A stretch of 50,620 nt of DNA from an uncultured Clostridia bacterium (GTDB taxonomy: Bacteria > Bacillota > Clostridia > Oscillospirales > Oscillospiraceae): assembly GCA_947165085.1 (NCBI GenBank), contig CAMUZA010000008.1, forward strand, positions 1-50,620. Reading direction: 5' to 3'. Shown here one piece after another: positions 32,546-41,107 of this stretch. Under the pieces are notes generated by a model. The model did not search any database. It had not been told where the DNA came from and saw nothing but the letters and a program-made list of their open reading frames with translations. Every line of letters starts with the position of its first letter. The first letter of the stretch is position 1. The translations under genes were made by a program, and so were the position numbers.

Positions 32546-33268
32546 TTAGTTTTCCTCCTTCACAAGTGTTCCGATTTTTTCGCCCATCACGACGCGCAGG
32601 ATGTTTTCCGGATCCTTGAGCGCGAACAGGATGATGGGAATGTGGTTGTCCATGGAAAGGGACGTCGCGGTGCTGTCCATGACCGCCAGACGTCTTGCCA
32701 GAACCTCGTCATAGGTGATCTCGTCAAACTTGACGGCGTTCGGATTCTTGACCGGATCGTCGGAATAGACGCCGTCGACGTTCTTGGCAAGCAGGATGGC
32801 GTCGGCGCCTATCTCCGCGGCGCGCAGCACCGCGCCGGTATCGGTCGAAAAGTACGGATTGCCCGTGCCGCAGCCGAAGATCACAACTCTGCCCTTTTCC
32901 AAGTGGCGGATGGCTTTGCTGCGGATATAGGGCTCCGCGATGCGGGACATCTCGATCGCCGTCTGCACGCGCACCGGAACGCCACGCTGCTCCAGGCAGT
33001 CCGCCAGCGCAAGGCAGTTGATGACCGTCGCGAGCATACCCATGTGGTCAGCGCGGGTGCGCTCCATGCGGTCGCCGCCGTCCTTCAGTCCGCGCCAGAA
33101 GTTTCCGCCGCCGACGACAATGCCGATCTGCACGCCCTCCGATACGCAGCGTTTGATGACGTCGCACACGCTGCCCATCACGTCAAAATCAAGACCTCTG
33201 TGGGCGTCGCCCGCCAGCGCCTCTCCACTGATCTTCAGCAGGACGCGGCGATATTTCGGCTCGCTCAT
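32546..33268 (-). CDS. pyrH: UMP kinase
   Basis: Phosphorylates UMP to UDP; allosteric hexamer in bacteria. The 240-residue product has the amino-acid-kinase start [13 protein letters not shown], the glycine loop [11 protein letters not shown] (about residues 51-61), the UMP-binding [19 protein letters not shown] (about 70-88) and the ATP-binding region around [14 protein letters not shown] (about 164-177). Start ATG 33268 behind AAAGGAGTGGTTTCCC. First gene of the pyrH-polC operon; rpsB and tsf, its usual upstream neighbours, are absent. Confidence 0.98.
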   Translation of the reverse strand: MSEPKYRRVLLKISGEALAGDAHRGLDFDVMGSVCDVIKRCVSEGVQIGIVVGGGNFWRGLKDGGDRMERTRADHMGMLATVINCLALADCLEQRGVPVRVQTAIEMSRIAEPYIRSKAIRHLEKGRVVIFGCGTGNPYFSTDTGAVLRAAEIGADAILLAKNVDGVYSDDPVKNPNAVKFDEITYDEVLARRLAVMDSTATSLSMDNHIPIILFALKDPENILRVVMGEKIGTLVKEEN

Positions 33269-33304
33269 GGGAAACCACTCCTTTGTACGGATTTATCTCC
33301 ACCT

Positions 33305-33333
33305 ATTTTATAATAATTCGCGCGAATTGGCAA
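33305..33333 (-). promoter_or_regulatory. Sigma-A promoter of the pyrH-polC operon
   Basis: Minus strand TTGCCA (33333-33328), 17-bp spacer, TAAAAT (33310-33305). The spacer contains the palindrome AATTCGCGCGAATT, which could be an operator. The eight genes to polC have gaps of 64 bases or less. Confidence 0.82.
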
Positions 33334-33403
33334 CCATAATTTCTGTTTTATAAAATGTTTTCCGTCTTCGTGGAAAATTTCGGCAAAATATACGGAACGA
33401 CCG

Positions 33404-33432
33404 TTGCAGATTTGGGAAATCTGTTATATAAT
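33404..33432 (+). promoter_or_regulatory. Sigma-A promoter of glnS
   Basis: Plus strand TTGCAG (33404-33409), 17-bp spacer, TATAAT (33427-33432). Gives a short leader of about 25 bases. Confidence 0.85.
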
Positions 33433-33463
33433 ATCAGCAATCTTTTCCGAGAGGATGGACATT

Positions 33464-35185
33464 ATGGAAGAAGAACGCAAAGCTCCCGAAGCAAAGAATT
33501 TTATTGAGGCGTTTGTTGAGGAGGACATCGGTCCGGGCGGTCAGTACGAGGGCATGCAGGTGCATACCCGTTTTCCGCCGGAGCCGAACGGCTATCTGCA
33601 CATCGGTCACTGCAAGGCGCTGTGCATCGACTTCGGCACCGCGGAGAAATTCGGCGGCATCACGAACCTGCGCATGGACGACACGAATCCCGCCAAGGAA
33701 GATACCGAATATGTCGAGGCGATTCAGGACGATATTCACTGGCTCGGCTTCGACTGGGGCGACCGCTTCTACTACGGCTCGGATTATTTTGAAAAAGACT
33801 ACGAATTCGCCGTTGAGCTGATCAAAAAGGGGCTCGCCTACGTCTGCGACCTCACGCCCGAGCAGTTCCGCGAATACCGCGGCGACATCGGAAAGCCCGC
33901 GGTTTCCCCCTACCGCGACCGCTCCGTGGAGGAAAACCTCGATCTGTTTGAGCGGATGAAGAACGGCGAATTTGCCGAGGGCACGCGGACGCTGCGTGCC
34001 AAGATCGACCTTGCCAGCGGCAACTTCAACATGCGCGACCCGGTCATCTACCGCATCCGCAAGTTCACGCACCACAGGCAGGGCGACAAATGGTGCATCT
34101 ATCCGATGTACGACTTTGCCCACCCCATTCAGGACGCGCTGGAGGGCATCACCCATTCGCTCTGCTCTCTGGAATTTGAGGCGCACCGTCCGCTGTACGA
34201 CTGGGTCGTCAACAACGTCTCCATCCCTTACCACAAGCCCCGTCAGATCGAGTTCGCTCGTCTCGGCATCGACCACACCGTTATGTCCAAGCGCAAGCTC
34301 CGCCTGCTGGTGGAGACCGGCCGCGTTTCCGGCTGGGACGATCCGCGCATGCCGACCCTGTGCGGTCTGCGCCGCCGCGGCTATACGCCGCACGCCATCC
34401 GCGATTTCTGCGAGCGCATCGGCGTGGCGAAGGCAGCCAGCACGGTCGAGTACGCGCTTTTGGAGCACTGCCTGCGCGAAGACCTGAACGACAACGCGGA
34501 GCGCACCATGGCGGTGCTGCGTCCCGTGAAGCTGGTCATCACGAACTATCCCGAAGGGCAGACCGAGACCTTTGAAGTCGAGAACAATCCCGTCCATCCC
34601 GAACAGGGCACGCACACGATCACCTTCAGCCGCGAGCTGTGGATCGAGGAGGACGACTTCCTCGAGGAGCCGATTCCCAAGTACAAGCGGATGTACCCGG
34701 GCAGCGAGGTGCGTCTGAAGGGCGCCTACCTCGTCACCGCGACCGGCTGCGAGAAGGATGAAACCGGCAGGGTCGTCACGGTTTACGCCGAGTATGATCC
34801 CGAAAGCCGCGGCGGCAATCCCGCCGACAGCAGGAAGGTCAAGGGTGCGACGATCCATTGGGTCGACGCCGCGACCGCTGCGGACGCGGAAGTCCGTCTG
34901 TATGAAAACCTGTTCTCCGATCCGCAGCCGGACAGCGCAGATAAGGACTTCTTAGAGTGCATGAATCCGCACTCTCTGACCGTGCTGCAGGGCTGCAAGA
35001 TCGAAGCGGCGCTGCTTGACGAAATCAAAAAGTTTGAAGCGGAAGGCGAAGCGCGCTTAAAGAAGACTGCGCCGTGCTACCAGTTCATGCGCGTCGGCTA
35101 TTTCTGCATGGACAACAAGGACTGCACGGCAGACCATCCGGTCTTCAACCGCAGCGTCCTTTTGAAGGACAGCTTCAAACCGTAA
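33464..35185 (+). CDS. glnS: Glutamine--tRNA ligase
   Basis: Class I synthetase of 573 residues that charges tRNA-Gln directly. The HIGH motif is in RFPPEPNGYLHIGHCKA (about residues 35-51) and the KMSKS region reads VMSKRKL (about 270-276); the C-terminal half is the two-barrel anticodon-binding domain (about 345-560). Many Firmicutes lack GlnRS and use GatCAB, so its presence is notable although it is known in Clostridia. Of the in-frame ATGs, 33464 is chosen because GAGAGG lies nine bases ahead; ATG 33455 touches that site. Own promoter and terminator; single-gene unit. Confidence 0.97.
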   Translation: MEEERKAPEAKNFIEAFVEEDIGPGGQYEGMQVHTRFPPEPNGYLHIGHCKALCIDFGTAEKFGGITNLRMDDTNPAKEDTEYVEAIQDDIHWLGFDWGDRFYYGSDYFEKDYEFAVELIKKGLAYVCDLTPEQFREYRGDIGKPAVSPYRDRSVEENLDLFERMKNGEFAEGTRTLRAKIDLASGNFNMRDPVIYRIRKFTHHRQGDKWCIYPMYDFAHPIQDALEGITHSLCSLEFEAHRPLYDWVVNNVSIPYHKPRQIEFARLGIDHTVMSKRKLRLLVETGRVSGWDDPRMPTLCGLRRRGYTPHAIRDFCERIGVAKAASTVEYALLEHCLREDLNDNAERTMAVLRPVKLVITNYPEGQTETFEVENNPVHPEQGTHTITFSRELWIEEDDFLEEPIPKYKRMYPGSEVRLKGAYLVTATGCEKDETGRVVTVYAEYDPESRGGNPADSRKVKGATIHWVDAATAADAEVRLYENLFSDPQPDSADKDFLECMNPHSLTVLQGCKIEAALLDEIKKFEAEGEARLKKTAPCYQFMRVGYFCMDNKDCTADHPVFNRSVLLKDSFKP

Positions 35186-35195
35186 ACAACAGTAA

Positions 35196-35227
35196 AACAG
35201 GGTGCGCTGAAATCAGCGCACCCTGTT
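35196..35227. terminator. Bidirectional terminator between glnS and the S-layer protein gene
   Basis: Fifteen-base stem AACAGGGTGCGCTGA/TCAGCGCACCCTGTT with a two-base loop; followed by CCTTTAT on the plus strand and TTTACTG on the minus strand. Serves the two convergent genes. Confidence 0.85.
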
Positions 35228-35240
35228 CCTTTATCGTGAT

Positions 35241-37223
35241 TTATGCAATTCCCTCAATAAAGCGCATCAGGATCGTGGCGACCTGCGCTCTTGTGGCGTT
35301 GCCCTGCGGGTCGAGGCGTCCGCCGTTGCCGTTAATTATCCCCTCGCCGACCGTCCACGCGATCGCGTCGGCCGCGTATGCGCTGACCTTCTCGCCGTCG
35401 GGAAAGCTCTTCAGATCGCCTCTTGCGGTCGTGTCGAAGCCCTTCTTCTGCGCGTAGCGGTAGAGGATCGCAGCCATCTGCTCGCGGGTGATGTTGCCGT
35501 TCGGGTTGAACTTGTTGTCGCCCACGCCCGTGACGATGCCGTTCTCCGCCGCCCACGCGACGGCGTCCTTGTACCAGTCCGCGGTCAGGTCGGTAAAGCT
35601 GCTCGGCTTTGCCTCAGGGCAGTTCTCATAGCGCCACAGGACGGTCACGAGCATCGCGCGCGTCATCGGGTCGTTCGGCGCGAAGCGGGATTCGCTGACG
35701 CCGTTCATCAGTCCGTTTTTCAGCGCATAATAAACGCTCGGCGCAAACCAGTCCGTGTCATTCACATCATTCATACCCTGCTTTTTGCCGCATACAACGC
35801 AGGTGCCGTACCATTCGGTATACTCGTGTCCGTTTGCAGGCAGTTTCAGGATCCGCTGCCGCTCTCCGCAGGCACAGACCGTGTCGACCCAGCCCTCAGC
35901 GTAGCAATTCGGCTCCAGGTATTCAATACAGAAGTTGTGAACGTGCGTATCTGCTTCCCAAGTCCGGATAAGGTTGCTTGGCATCTCCGTCCAGCCGGAG
36001 CTGCCCTCGCGAGTGAAGAACTTCATTCCCGGAATCGGATAAGTATCGTAAAGAATTTGATATCCGCCCCTCGGATCTGCGGCGACGCCGGAGCAGAAGG
36101 CGTTTGCGCCGATCTCAGGCGCGTTGCCCTCAAAATAGACTGCATTCAGGTTGTTGCAGTAATAGAACGCCGCTTCTCCGATGCTTTTCACCGAAGCGGG
36201 AATACGGACCGACTGCAGGTCGGGGTTCCAGTTGAACGCATAGATTCCGATGCTTTCCAGCCCGTCGTTGAAATACACGTTCTTTAAGTGACTTACATGG
36301 AAGGCAAAATCACCGATGGTTTTGACGTTTTTCCCGAACGAAATGTACTCTAAGCTCTGGCAAGACATAAACGCTTGATTGCCGATCGTGATCACGCTGT
36401 CCGGCAGATAGACTGCCTTTAACGCAGCGCCGCCGAACGCGCAGTCCTCGATCGTTTCCACACCCTCCGGCACGGCATAGAAGGTCGGCGCCTGACCGTA
36501 AGAGTTGTCCGGCGAGAGGTAACGAACGAGCGATTTCCCGTCCGCGGAAAACAGACCGAGCCCTCTTTGCACTAAGCAAGCGTTTTCCGCTTCGGAGAAA
36601 TGCACATTGCCTTTGCATGCCAACGAACTCATACTGATATACCGCAGGGAAGCCGGCAAATATACATCGCGTATTCTGTCTTCTGCCGCGGAATGAGTCA
36701 GCGCAAGCGAGGCGATGCCGACGGTTCCCTCTGCGATCCGGATCACGCCCGTCGAGTCGAGCGACGGTACGACTTTCACAAGCCAATTATCTACATACCA
36801 CGCCTCGTCCCGATATACAGGACAGTTCCCTGCGTCGTCGAACTCGCCGAGATTGCGAAGGCTGTCAGGCAGATCCAGCGAGGTCAGCGACTTGCAGCCC
36901 TTGAATGCAGAATCCCCGATATAAGTGACCGTTTCGGGGATCGTGACCGAGGTAAGCGCCGCGCAATCCAAAAAAGCATTCGCAAGGATTTTTGTTACCT
37001 TGACGCCCTCGATTTCCTCCGGAATCGCCGCTGCAGTCACAGTTTTGTCGCAATAGATGATGGCGCCATAGTCTTTATCAAAGTAGATCACGCCGCCTTC
37101 GGCAGGATAGGTCGCGTCGTAATTATCGAAATTCGCATTATACAGTTGTCTGGCAGACGCCGTCGGCAGCACAGAGAGCAGCAGCGTGAGCGCAAGGAGC
37201 AGGGCAAAGATTCTCTTTTTCAT
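35241..37223 (-). CDS. Surface protein with BspA-type leucine-rich repeats and three S-layer homology domains
   Basis: Secreted cell-surface protein, 660 residues. A signal peptide (LLLALTLLLSVLPTASA, cleaved near residue 24) is followed by LRR_5/BspA-like repeats (about residues 60-420, units such as AFLDCAALTSVTIPETVTYI), a short Cys-bearing linker (about 440-490, with CVVCGKK) and three SLH domains to the C terminus (about 490-660) that would bind the pyruvylated wall polymer. BspA-type repeats are often used in binding host or other cells. Start ATG 37223 after AGGAGGAAAAACG. The leader carries a nested stem structure and an intrinsic terminator between the promoter and the start codon. 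Confidence 0.88.
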   Translation of the reverse strand: MKKRIFALLLALTLLLSVLPTASARQLYNANFDNYDATYPAEGGVIYFDKDYGAIIYCDKTVTAAAIPEEIEGVKVTKILANAFLDCAALTSVTIPETVTYIGDSAFKGCKSLTSLDLPDSLRNLGEFDDAGNCPVYRDEAWYVDNWLVKVVPSLDSTGVIRIAEGTVGIASLALTHSAAEDRIRDVYLPASLRYISMSSLACKGNVHFSEAENACLVQRGLGLFSADGKSLVRYLSPDNSYGQAPTFYAVPEGVETIEDCAFGGAALKAVYLPDSVITIGNQAFMSCQSLEYISFGKNVKTIGDFAFHVSHLKNVYFNDGLESIGIYAFNWNPDLQSVRIPASVKSIGEAAFYYCNNLNAVYFEGNAPEIGANAFCSGVAADPRGGYQILYDTYPIPGMKFFTREGSSGWTEMPSNLIRTWEADTHVHNFCIEYLEPNCYAEGWVDTVCACGERQRILKLPANGHEYTEWYGTCVVCGKKQGMNDVNDTDWFAPSVYYALKNGLMNGVSESRFAPNDPMTRAMLVTVLWRYENCPEAKPSSFTDLTADWYKDAVAWAAENGIVTGVGDNKFNPNGNITREQMAAILYRYAQKKGFDTTARGDLKSFPDGEKVSAYAADAIAWTVGEGIINGNGGRLDPQGNATRAQVATILMRFIEGIA

Positions 37224-37239
37224 CGTTTTTCCTCCTGTA

Positions 37240-37271
37240 GAAATAAAAAGTGCGCAGCCGAAGCCGCGCAC
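37240..37271 (-). terminator. Intrinsic terminator inside the leader of the S-layer protein gene
   Basis: Minus strand: nine-base stem GTGCGCGGC/GCTGCGCAC (one G-U pair) with a TTCG tetraloop (37271-37250), followed at once by TTTTTATTTC. It points toward the gene, ends about 17 bases before the start codon, and on the plus strand has no T tract. So transcripts starting upstream either stop here or are allowed through by a switch. Confidence 0.85.
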
Positions 37272-37400
37272 GAAAAACGCACAGCTCCGATTGCTGCGAC
37301 ACAACTTCTGACACACATTCGAGGATGCCAAAATAGAGCGTGCATTTTTGCCAAAACAGCAAAAGTCACCCTCGAATGCAGATATAAAGTTGTGTCGCAA
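37272..37400 (-). promoter_or_regulatory. Structured leader RNA: candidate attenuator/riboswitch or small RNA
   Basis: Two nested inverted repeats close a branched structure: outer TGCGACACAACTT (37295-37307) with AAGTTGTGTCGCA (37387-37399), 13 of 13; inner CATTCGAGG (37316-37324) with CCTCGAATG (37370-37378), 9 of 9. Inside, on the minus strand, are a hairpin TTTTGC/GCAAAA (about 37364-37345) and a short ATGC/GCAT stem. The predicted transcription start falls at the 5' edge of the outer stem, and a terminator follows. It could alternatively be a short mobile repeat. No known riboswitch class was recognised. Confidence 0.6.
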
Positions 37401-37404
37401 GGTT

Positions 37405-37433
37405 AGTGTAACATAGGATTGAATATAATGCAA
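37405..37433 (-). promoter_or_regulatory. Putative promoter of the S-layer protein gene / leader RNA
   Basis: Minus strand TTGCAT (37433-37428), 17-bp spacer, TACACT (37410-37405) with an extended -10 TGT. Predicted start near 37399, the first base of the outer stem of the leader. Confidence 0.55.
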
Positions 37434-37608
37434 GCCTTTTCGGTCGAAGAAATCCCCCTAATGTTTTGAATGCAGAGACAAAATTATTCTTCCTATAATT
37501 TATATAGAGCCTCGGAAAATAAATCTGCAACCGATATCGACATTTTTCTTTTTAGATCTGTCCGTCGCAGGTTTGGGAACTGTATCGAATGACGCTCAGC
37601 GTCCGCCT

Positions 37609-37738
37609 GCCTCCCTCTGGGAGGGAGGTGGCAAAACCGCAGGTTTTGACGGAGGGAGATAAGCTGTCGGGCATTATCGGCAGTGCATTTTCTCTCCCTC
37701 AGTCAGCTGCGCTGACAGCTCCCTCGTCAGAGGGAGCC
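37609..37738. repeat. Inverted pair of GC-rich palindromic intergenic repeats
   Basis: Two related units in opposite orientation, 37609-37658 and 37694-37738, each built as CTCCCTC, a small GTCA.../...TG(A)CA hairpin, CTCCCTC and a closing AGAGGGAG(G/C)C. I recall similar units scattered through Ruminococcaceae genomes. With the flanking sequence (37434-37608, A/T-rich, no gene seen), they fill the space between the S-layer gene promoter and argF. Confidence 0.75.
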
Positions 37739-37743
37739 AAGGA

Positions 37744-37779
37744 AACAGCCGCGCTGTAGAAATCCACAGCGCGGCTGTT
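37744..37779 (-). terminator. Intrinsic terminator of the argD-argF operon
   Basis: Fourteen-base stem AACAGCCGCGCTGT/ACAGCGCGGCTGTT with an eight-base loop, followed on the minus strand by TTTCCTT. About 50 bases beyond the argF stop. Confidence 0.75.
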
Positions 37780-37830
37780 GTGCGTCGACGTGTGCGCTGG
37801 ATTCTTGCGCACCCTGCTTTTATTATGTCT

Positions 37831-38814
37831 TTACAGCGTGGCCGCCATGACGGCCTTGATCGTGTGCATGCGGTTTTCCGCCTCGTCGAAGACGATGGAC
37901 TGCTTGCTCTCGAAGACCTCGTCCGTGACCTCCAGCGCGTCCAGATGGAAGCGTTCGCCGATCTCTCTGCCGATCCCGGTGTTGAGGTCGTGGAAGGCGG
38001 GAAGGCAGTGCATGAACACCGCGTTCTCGCCGGCGTTCGCCATGATTTTCGCGTTGACCTGATACGGCAGCATCTTGGCAAGGCGTTCTTCCCATGCGGA
38101 CATCGGCTCGCCCATGGAAACCCAGACGTCGGTGTAGATCACGTCCGCGCCGGCAGTCGCCTTCATCGGGTCTGTCTCAAAGGCGAGGGTCGCGCCCGTC
38201 TCCGCCGCGATTTTCTCACAGCGGGCAATCAGCTCCGGATTGGGGAAATAGCCCTCCGGGCCGCAGGCGACAAAGTGCAGGCCGAGCTTGGCGCATCCGA
38301 TCATCAGAGAGTTTGCCATATTATAGCGGCAGTCGCCCATGAAGACGAGCTTTCTGCCCTTGAGAGAGCCGAAATGCTCGCGGATAGTCAGCATATCCGC
38401 CAGGATCTGCGTCGGGTGGTATTCGTTCGTCAGACCGTTCCAGACGGGCACGCCGGCGTGCTTTGCCAGCTCCTCAACAATGCTCTGCCCGAAGCCGCGG
38501 TACTCGATGCCGTCATAGAGTCTGCCGAGGACGCGGGCGGTGTCGGCAATGGATTCCTTCTTGCCGATCTGAGAGCCGGTCGGGTCGAGGTAGGTCACAT
38601 GCATGCCAAGATCGTGCGCGGCGACCTCGAAAGAGCAGCGCGTGCGGGTCGAGGTCTTCTCAAAGATCAGGGCGATATTCTTGCCCTTATAGTCATCATG
38701 GAAGACGCCCGCCTTTTTCTTCGCCTTGAGTTCTGCGGCGAGGTCTAACAATCCGGTGATTTCTTCCGGCGTGAAGTCGAGCAGAGTCAGAAAGTTCTTG
38801 CCTTTTAAGTTCAT
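37831..38814 (-). CDS. argF: Ornithine carbamoyltransferase
   Basis: Joins carbamoyl phosphate and ornithine to citrulline in arginine synthesis. The 327-residue product has the carbamoyl-phosphate site [15 protein letters not shown] (about residues 51-65), the HPTQ equivalent [10 protein letters not shown] (about 131-140) and the ornithine-binding HCLPAFHD (about 266-273). Canonical catabolic enzymes are similar, but the argD partner supports a biosynthetic role. Starts 12 bases after argD stops. Confidence 0.96.
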   Translation of the reverse strand: MNLKGKNFLTLLDFTPEEITGLLDLAAELKAKKKAGVFHDDYKGKNIALIFEKTSTRTRCSFEVAAHDLGMHVTYLDPTGSQIGKKESIADTARVLGRLYDGIEYRGFGQSIVEELAKHAGVPVWNGLTNEYHPTQILADMLTIREHFGSLKGRKLVFMGDCRYNMANSLMIGCAKLGLHFVACGPEGYFPNPELIARCEKIAAETGATLAFETDPMKATAGADVIYTDVWVSMGEPMSAWEERLAKMLPYQVNAKIMANAGENAVFMHCLPAFHDLNTGIGREIGERFHLDALEVTDEVFESKQSIVFDEAENRMHTIKAVMAATL

Positions 38815-38826
38815 AGTGTTTCTCCT

Positions 38827-39990
38827 TTATTCCGCGGCGCAGTCTTTCAAAATCTGCACCGCTTTTTCTAACAGGTTCATCGGTATATTGAGGGCGGGCA
38901 GCAGGCGGATCTTCTGCTTCGCCGTCGTCACGAGCACGCCCCTGGAGAGCGCCAGCTCCGCAAACTCGCGCGCAGGCTTTTCCGTCTCGAAGCCGAGCAT
39001 CAGTCCCATACCGCTGACGCTTTTGATCCCCTTTGCGCCGCGCAGCTCCCGCACGATATACTCCGAGCGTTCTTTCACGCCATTGAGCAGGTCATCGTCA
39101 ATGCGGCTGAGAATGCTGACTGCGCCTGCGCAGCAGGCGGGATTGCCGCCGAAAGTGGAGCCGTGCGAGCCGGGCTGCAGCACGTCCGCGACGCGCTTGC
39201 CAAGTATTGCCGCGCCGAGCGGCAGACCGCCGCCCAGTCCCTTCGCCGTGGTCACGACGTCGGGCTGCAGACCGTATTCCATGTAGCCGTACAGCCGCCC
39301 GCTGCGGCCGTTGCCGAGCTGGACTTCATCGGCAAGGAGCAGGAGGTCATATTTCTCCGCGACCCTGCGCATGGCGTCCGCCCACGCCTGACCGATCGGC
39401 ATGACGCCGCCCTCGCCCTGCACGCACTCAAAGAGGATCGCAGCGCAGGGATAGTCTCTCGCAAGCGCTTCCAGTCCCGCTTCGTCGCCGACCTCGGCGT
39501 AGAGAAAGCCCTCCGGCAGCGGCTGATAGTCCTTGTGGAAGGTCTCCTGCCCCGTCGCCGCCAGCGTTGCCAGCGTCCGCCCGTGAAAGCTCTGTTTCAG
39601 CGTAATGATATTGCAGTATGCCGCGCCCTTGCGCTCCGCCGCCCATTTGCGCGCGACCTTGATCGCGCATTCGTTCGCCTCTGCGCCGGAATTTGCGAAG
39701 AAGACGCGCTCCATACCCGTCCGTTCGCAGAGCATCTGCGCGAGCTGCGCCACCGGCGCTGCGTAGTACAGGTTGGAGCAGTGCTGGAATTTGTCCAATT
39801 GCCGCGTGACGGCGGTCTTCCACGCCTCGTCGCCGAGGCCGAAGATATTGACCGCGATCCCGCTGCCCATATCGATATAGTCTTTGCCGTCGCCGCCGCG
39901 CACAAGCGAGCCTTTCCCGCTCACGATCTCAAGCGGAAAGCGGTTGTAGGTGTGCGCCACGTAGCGGCGGTCGCGTTCAAATACGTCCAT
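38827..39990 (-). CDS. argD: Acetylornithine aminotransferase
   Basis: PLP-dependent class III transaminase, 387 residues. It shows FANSGAEANECAIKVAR (about residues 90-106), SFHGRTLATLAATGQE (about 130-145), the DEVQLGNGRSG motif near 212 and the Schiff-base lysine in TTAKGLGGGLPLGA (about 239-252). Use in lysine synthesis (succinyl-DAP) is also possible, but argF follows in the same operon. Start ATG 39990 after GGAGGGACGT; longer in-frame sequence runs through the promoter and is not coding. argC, argJ and argB are not in the window. Confidence 0.93.
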   Translation of the reverse strand: MDVFERDRRYVAHTYNRFPLEIVSGKGSLVRGGDGKDYIDMGSGIAVNIFGLGDEAWKTAVTRQLDKFQHCSNLYYAAPVAQLAQMLCERTGMERVFFANSGAEANECAIKVARKWAAERKGAAYCNIITLKQSFHGRTLATLAATGQETFHKDYQPLPEGFLYAEVGDEAGLEALARDYPCAAILFECVQGEGGVMPIGQAWADAMRRVAEKYDLLLLADEVQLGNGRSGRLYGYMEYGLQPDVVTTAKGLGGGLPLGAAILGKRVADVLQPGSHGSTFGGNPACCAGAVSILSRIDDDLLNGVKERSEYIVRELRGAKGIKSVSGMGLMLGFETEKPAREFAELALSRGVLVTTAKQKIRLLPALNIPMNLLEKAVQILKDCAAE

Positions 39991-40017
39991 ACGTCCCTCC
40001 GTTGTTCGGATGGAGCT

Positions 40018-40046
40018 ATTATACAAAAAAGGCGCGTTCGGGTCAA
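40018..40046 (-). promoter_or_regulatory. Sigma-A promoter of argD-argF
   Basis: Minus strand TTGACC (40046-40041), 17-bp spacer, TATAAT (40023-40018). It stands directly downstream of copy 2 of the dispersed repeat. Confidence 0.85.
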
Positions 40047-40063
40047 GTCCGAAAACGCGCAGC

Positions 40064-40191
40064 GAGCGTGCCAAAGCCCTTTGGCACGCTCGCTGTGCGG
40101 ATTTTCAAACTTAACATCAGTTTGAAAATCCAGTTGATTGAACGTGAAAGACAACCCTGACGGTTTTCTTTCACACTTTCTTTCCCTCCGA
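40064..40191. repeat. Dispersed three-hairpin intergenic repeat, copy 2
   Basis: Same element as 5819-5948, 128 bp. The first hairpin is altered in step (GAGCGTGCC/GGCACGCTC, 40064-40092), i.e. both arms changed so that pairing is kept. The second (GGATTTTCAAACT/AGTTTGAAAATCC) and third (GTGAAAGA/TCTTTCAC) are unchanged. It lies between DUF421 and the argD promoter; a simple terminator role for DUF421 is possible, but no T tract follows on that strand. Confidence 0.85.
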
Positions 40192-40230
40192 TAAGCCAGC
40201 TCTCTGCGGGTTAGCGACAGTCTGATGCCA

Positions 40231-40905
40231 CTATGGCTCGCTTTTTTTGACAAAAATGATATGCCCCGCCGCATCGACCGTCATCAGAAGCACCTGCTCC
40301 ACGCCGCACCTGCGAAATGCGAGCTGCTCTCTGACCCAGTCCTCGCCGTGCTTCGTCAGGGGCAGGTTGTCGCGCAGGAGCTTGCCGTCTGAGATCAGCG
40401 TGACCGGCAGCTCGGTGTCTTCCACCTTCTGCCCCGCGTCCTTCGCCGAAGCAGGCTGATCTTTTCCGTAGAGCATGGTGCTGAGCTGCCCGTTCGTTTC
40501 AAGGATCGCAAACTTGACTGTCGTGGGGTCAAACACGCCGTTTTCCCGCAAGTGCATCGTCAGCTCGTCGAGATTGACCCGCGTTCTGCGCAGATTCTTT
40601 TCGTCGATCTTCCCGTTGTCGATCAGAATGACCGGCTTCCCGCAAAACAGTTTGCGGACGAATATGCTCTGAAAGGTCAAGCGCGACAGCAGCAGCTCCG
40701 CACCGAAGACGAGGGCAATCGGCAGAACGCCGTAATAAATCGGCATATCCGGATTCTCGATCGTAATGGAGGCAAGGTTGGCAAGCAGCATCGTCACCAC
40801 GATCTCCGTCGGCTCCATCTCGCCGATCTGCCGCTTTCCGAGCAGGCGAACAACAAGCAGCAGGAGCAAATAGAATAGCAATGTGCGAACGATACTGTGC
40901 AGCAT
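40231..40905 (-). CDS. DUF421 (YetF-like) membrane protein
   Basis: A 224-residue protein with three N-terminal membrane segments (about residues 5-75, with LGKRQIGEMEPTEIVVTMLLANL) and a C-terminal cytoplasmic YetF domain (about 80-224, with GKPVILIDNGKIDEKNLRRT). Family members occur in spore-formers and have been tied to spore membrane or stress traits; the function is unknown here. Start ATG 40905 after GGAGGTGTCGTT. It is divergent from glutamine synthetase, with a large inverted repeat in the gap. Confidence 0.9.
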   Translation of the reverse strand: MLHSIVRTLLFYLLLLLVVRLLGKRQIGEMEPTEIVVTMLLANLASITIENPDMPIYYGVLPIALVFGAELLLSRLTFQSIFVRKLFCGKPVILIDNGKIDEKNLRRTRVNLDELTMHLRENGVFDPTTVKFAILETNGQLSTMLYGKDQPASAKDAGQKVEDTELPVTLISDGKLLRDNLPLTKHGEDWVREQLAFRRCGVEQVLLMTVDAAGHIIFVKKSEP

Positions 40906-40939
40906 AACGACACCTCCGCGGTTAGCTTTCCCGAAGACA

Positions 40940-40996
40940 GGAAATTGATACAATCATAGAATTTGATAAATCTATCGTTAATTTGTATAAATTTCC
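40940..40996. promoter_or_regulatory. Inverted repeat in the divergent DUF421/glnN control region
   Basis: Arms GGAAATTGATACAA (40940-40953) and TTGTATAAATTTCC (40983-40996) pair at 13 of 14 positions around an A/T-rich centre that itself is partly palindromic (ATAGA...TCTAT). Could be an operator or a leader hairpin. The rest of the 202-bp gap holds the glnN promoter and no gene. Confidence 0.6.
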
Positions 40997-41046
40997 TTCG
41001 GCTTTGCAAGCCGTCCTTGGTTACGCCGATGAAATTCTCCGAAACG

Positions 41047-41075
41047 CTTGCAATCTTGGAGAATCCGCTGTAAAC
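41047..41075 (+). promoter_or_regulatory. Putative promoter of glutamine synthetase III
   Basis: Plus strand TTGCAA (41047-41052), 17-bp spacer, TAAACT (41070-41075). The -10 is weak, so an activator may help. No GlnR/TnrA-type TGTNA-N7-TNACA site was found. Confidence 0.5.
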
Positions 41076-41107
41076 TTTTGTAAAAACCAATTCCGGAGGA
41101 ATCTCTC

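Noticed and set aside
37224-37433. Upstream extension of the S-layer protein by 70 residues.
   Set aside because: The extension runs through the terminator and leader structure; the ATG at 37223 has a consensus site and begins a signal peptide.
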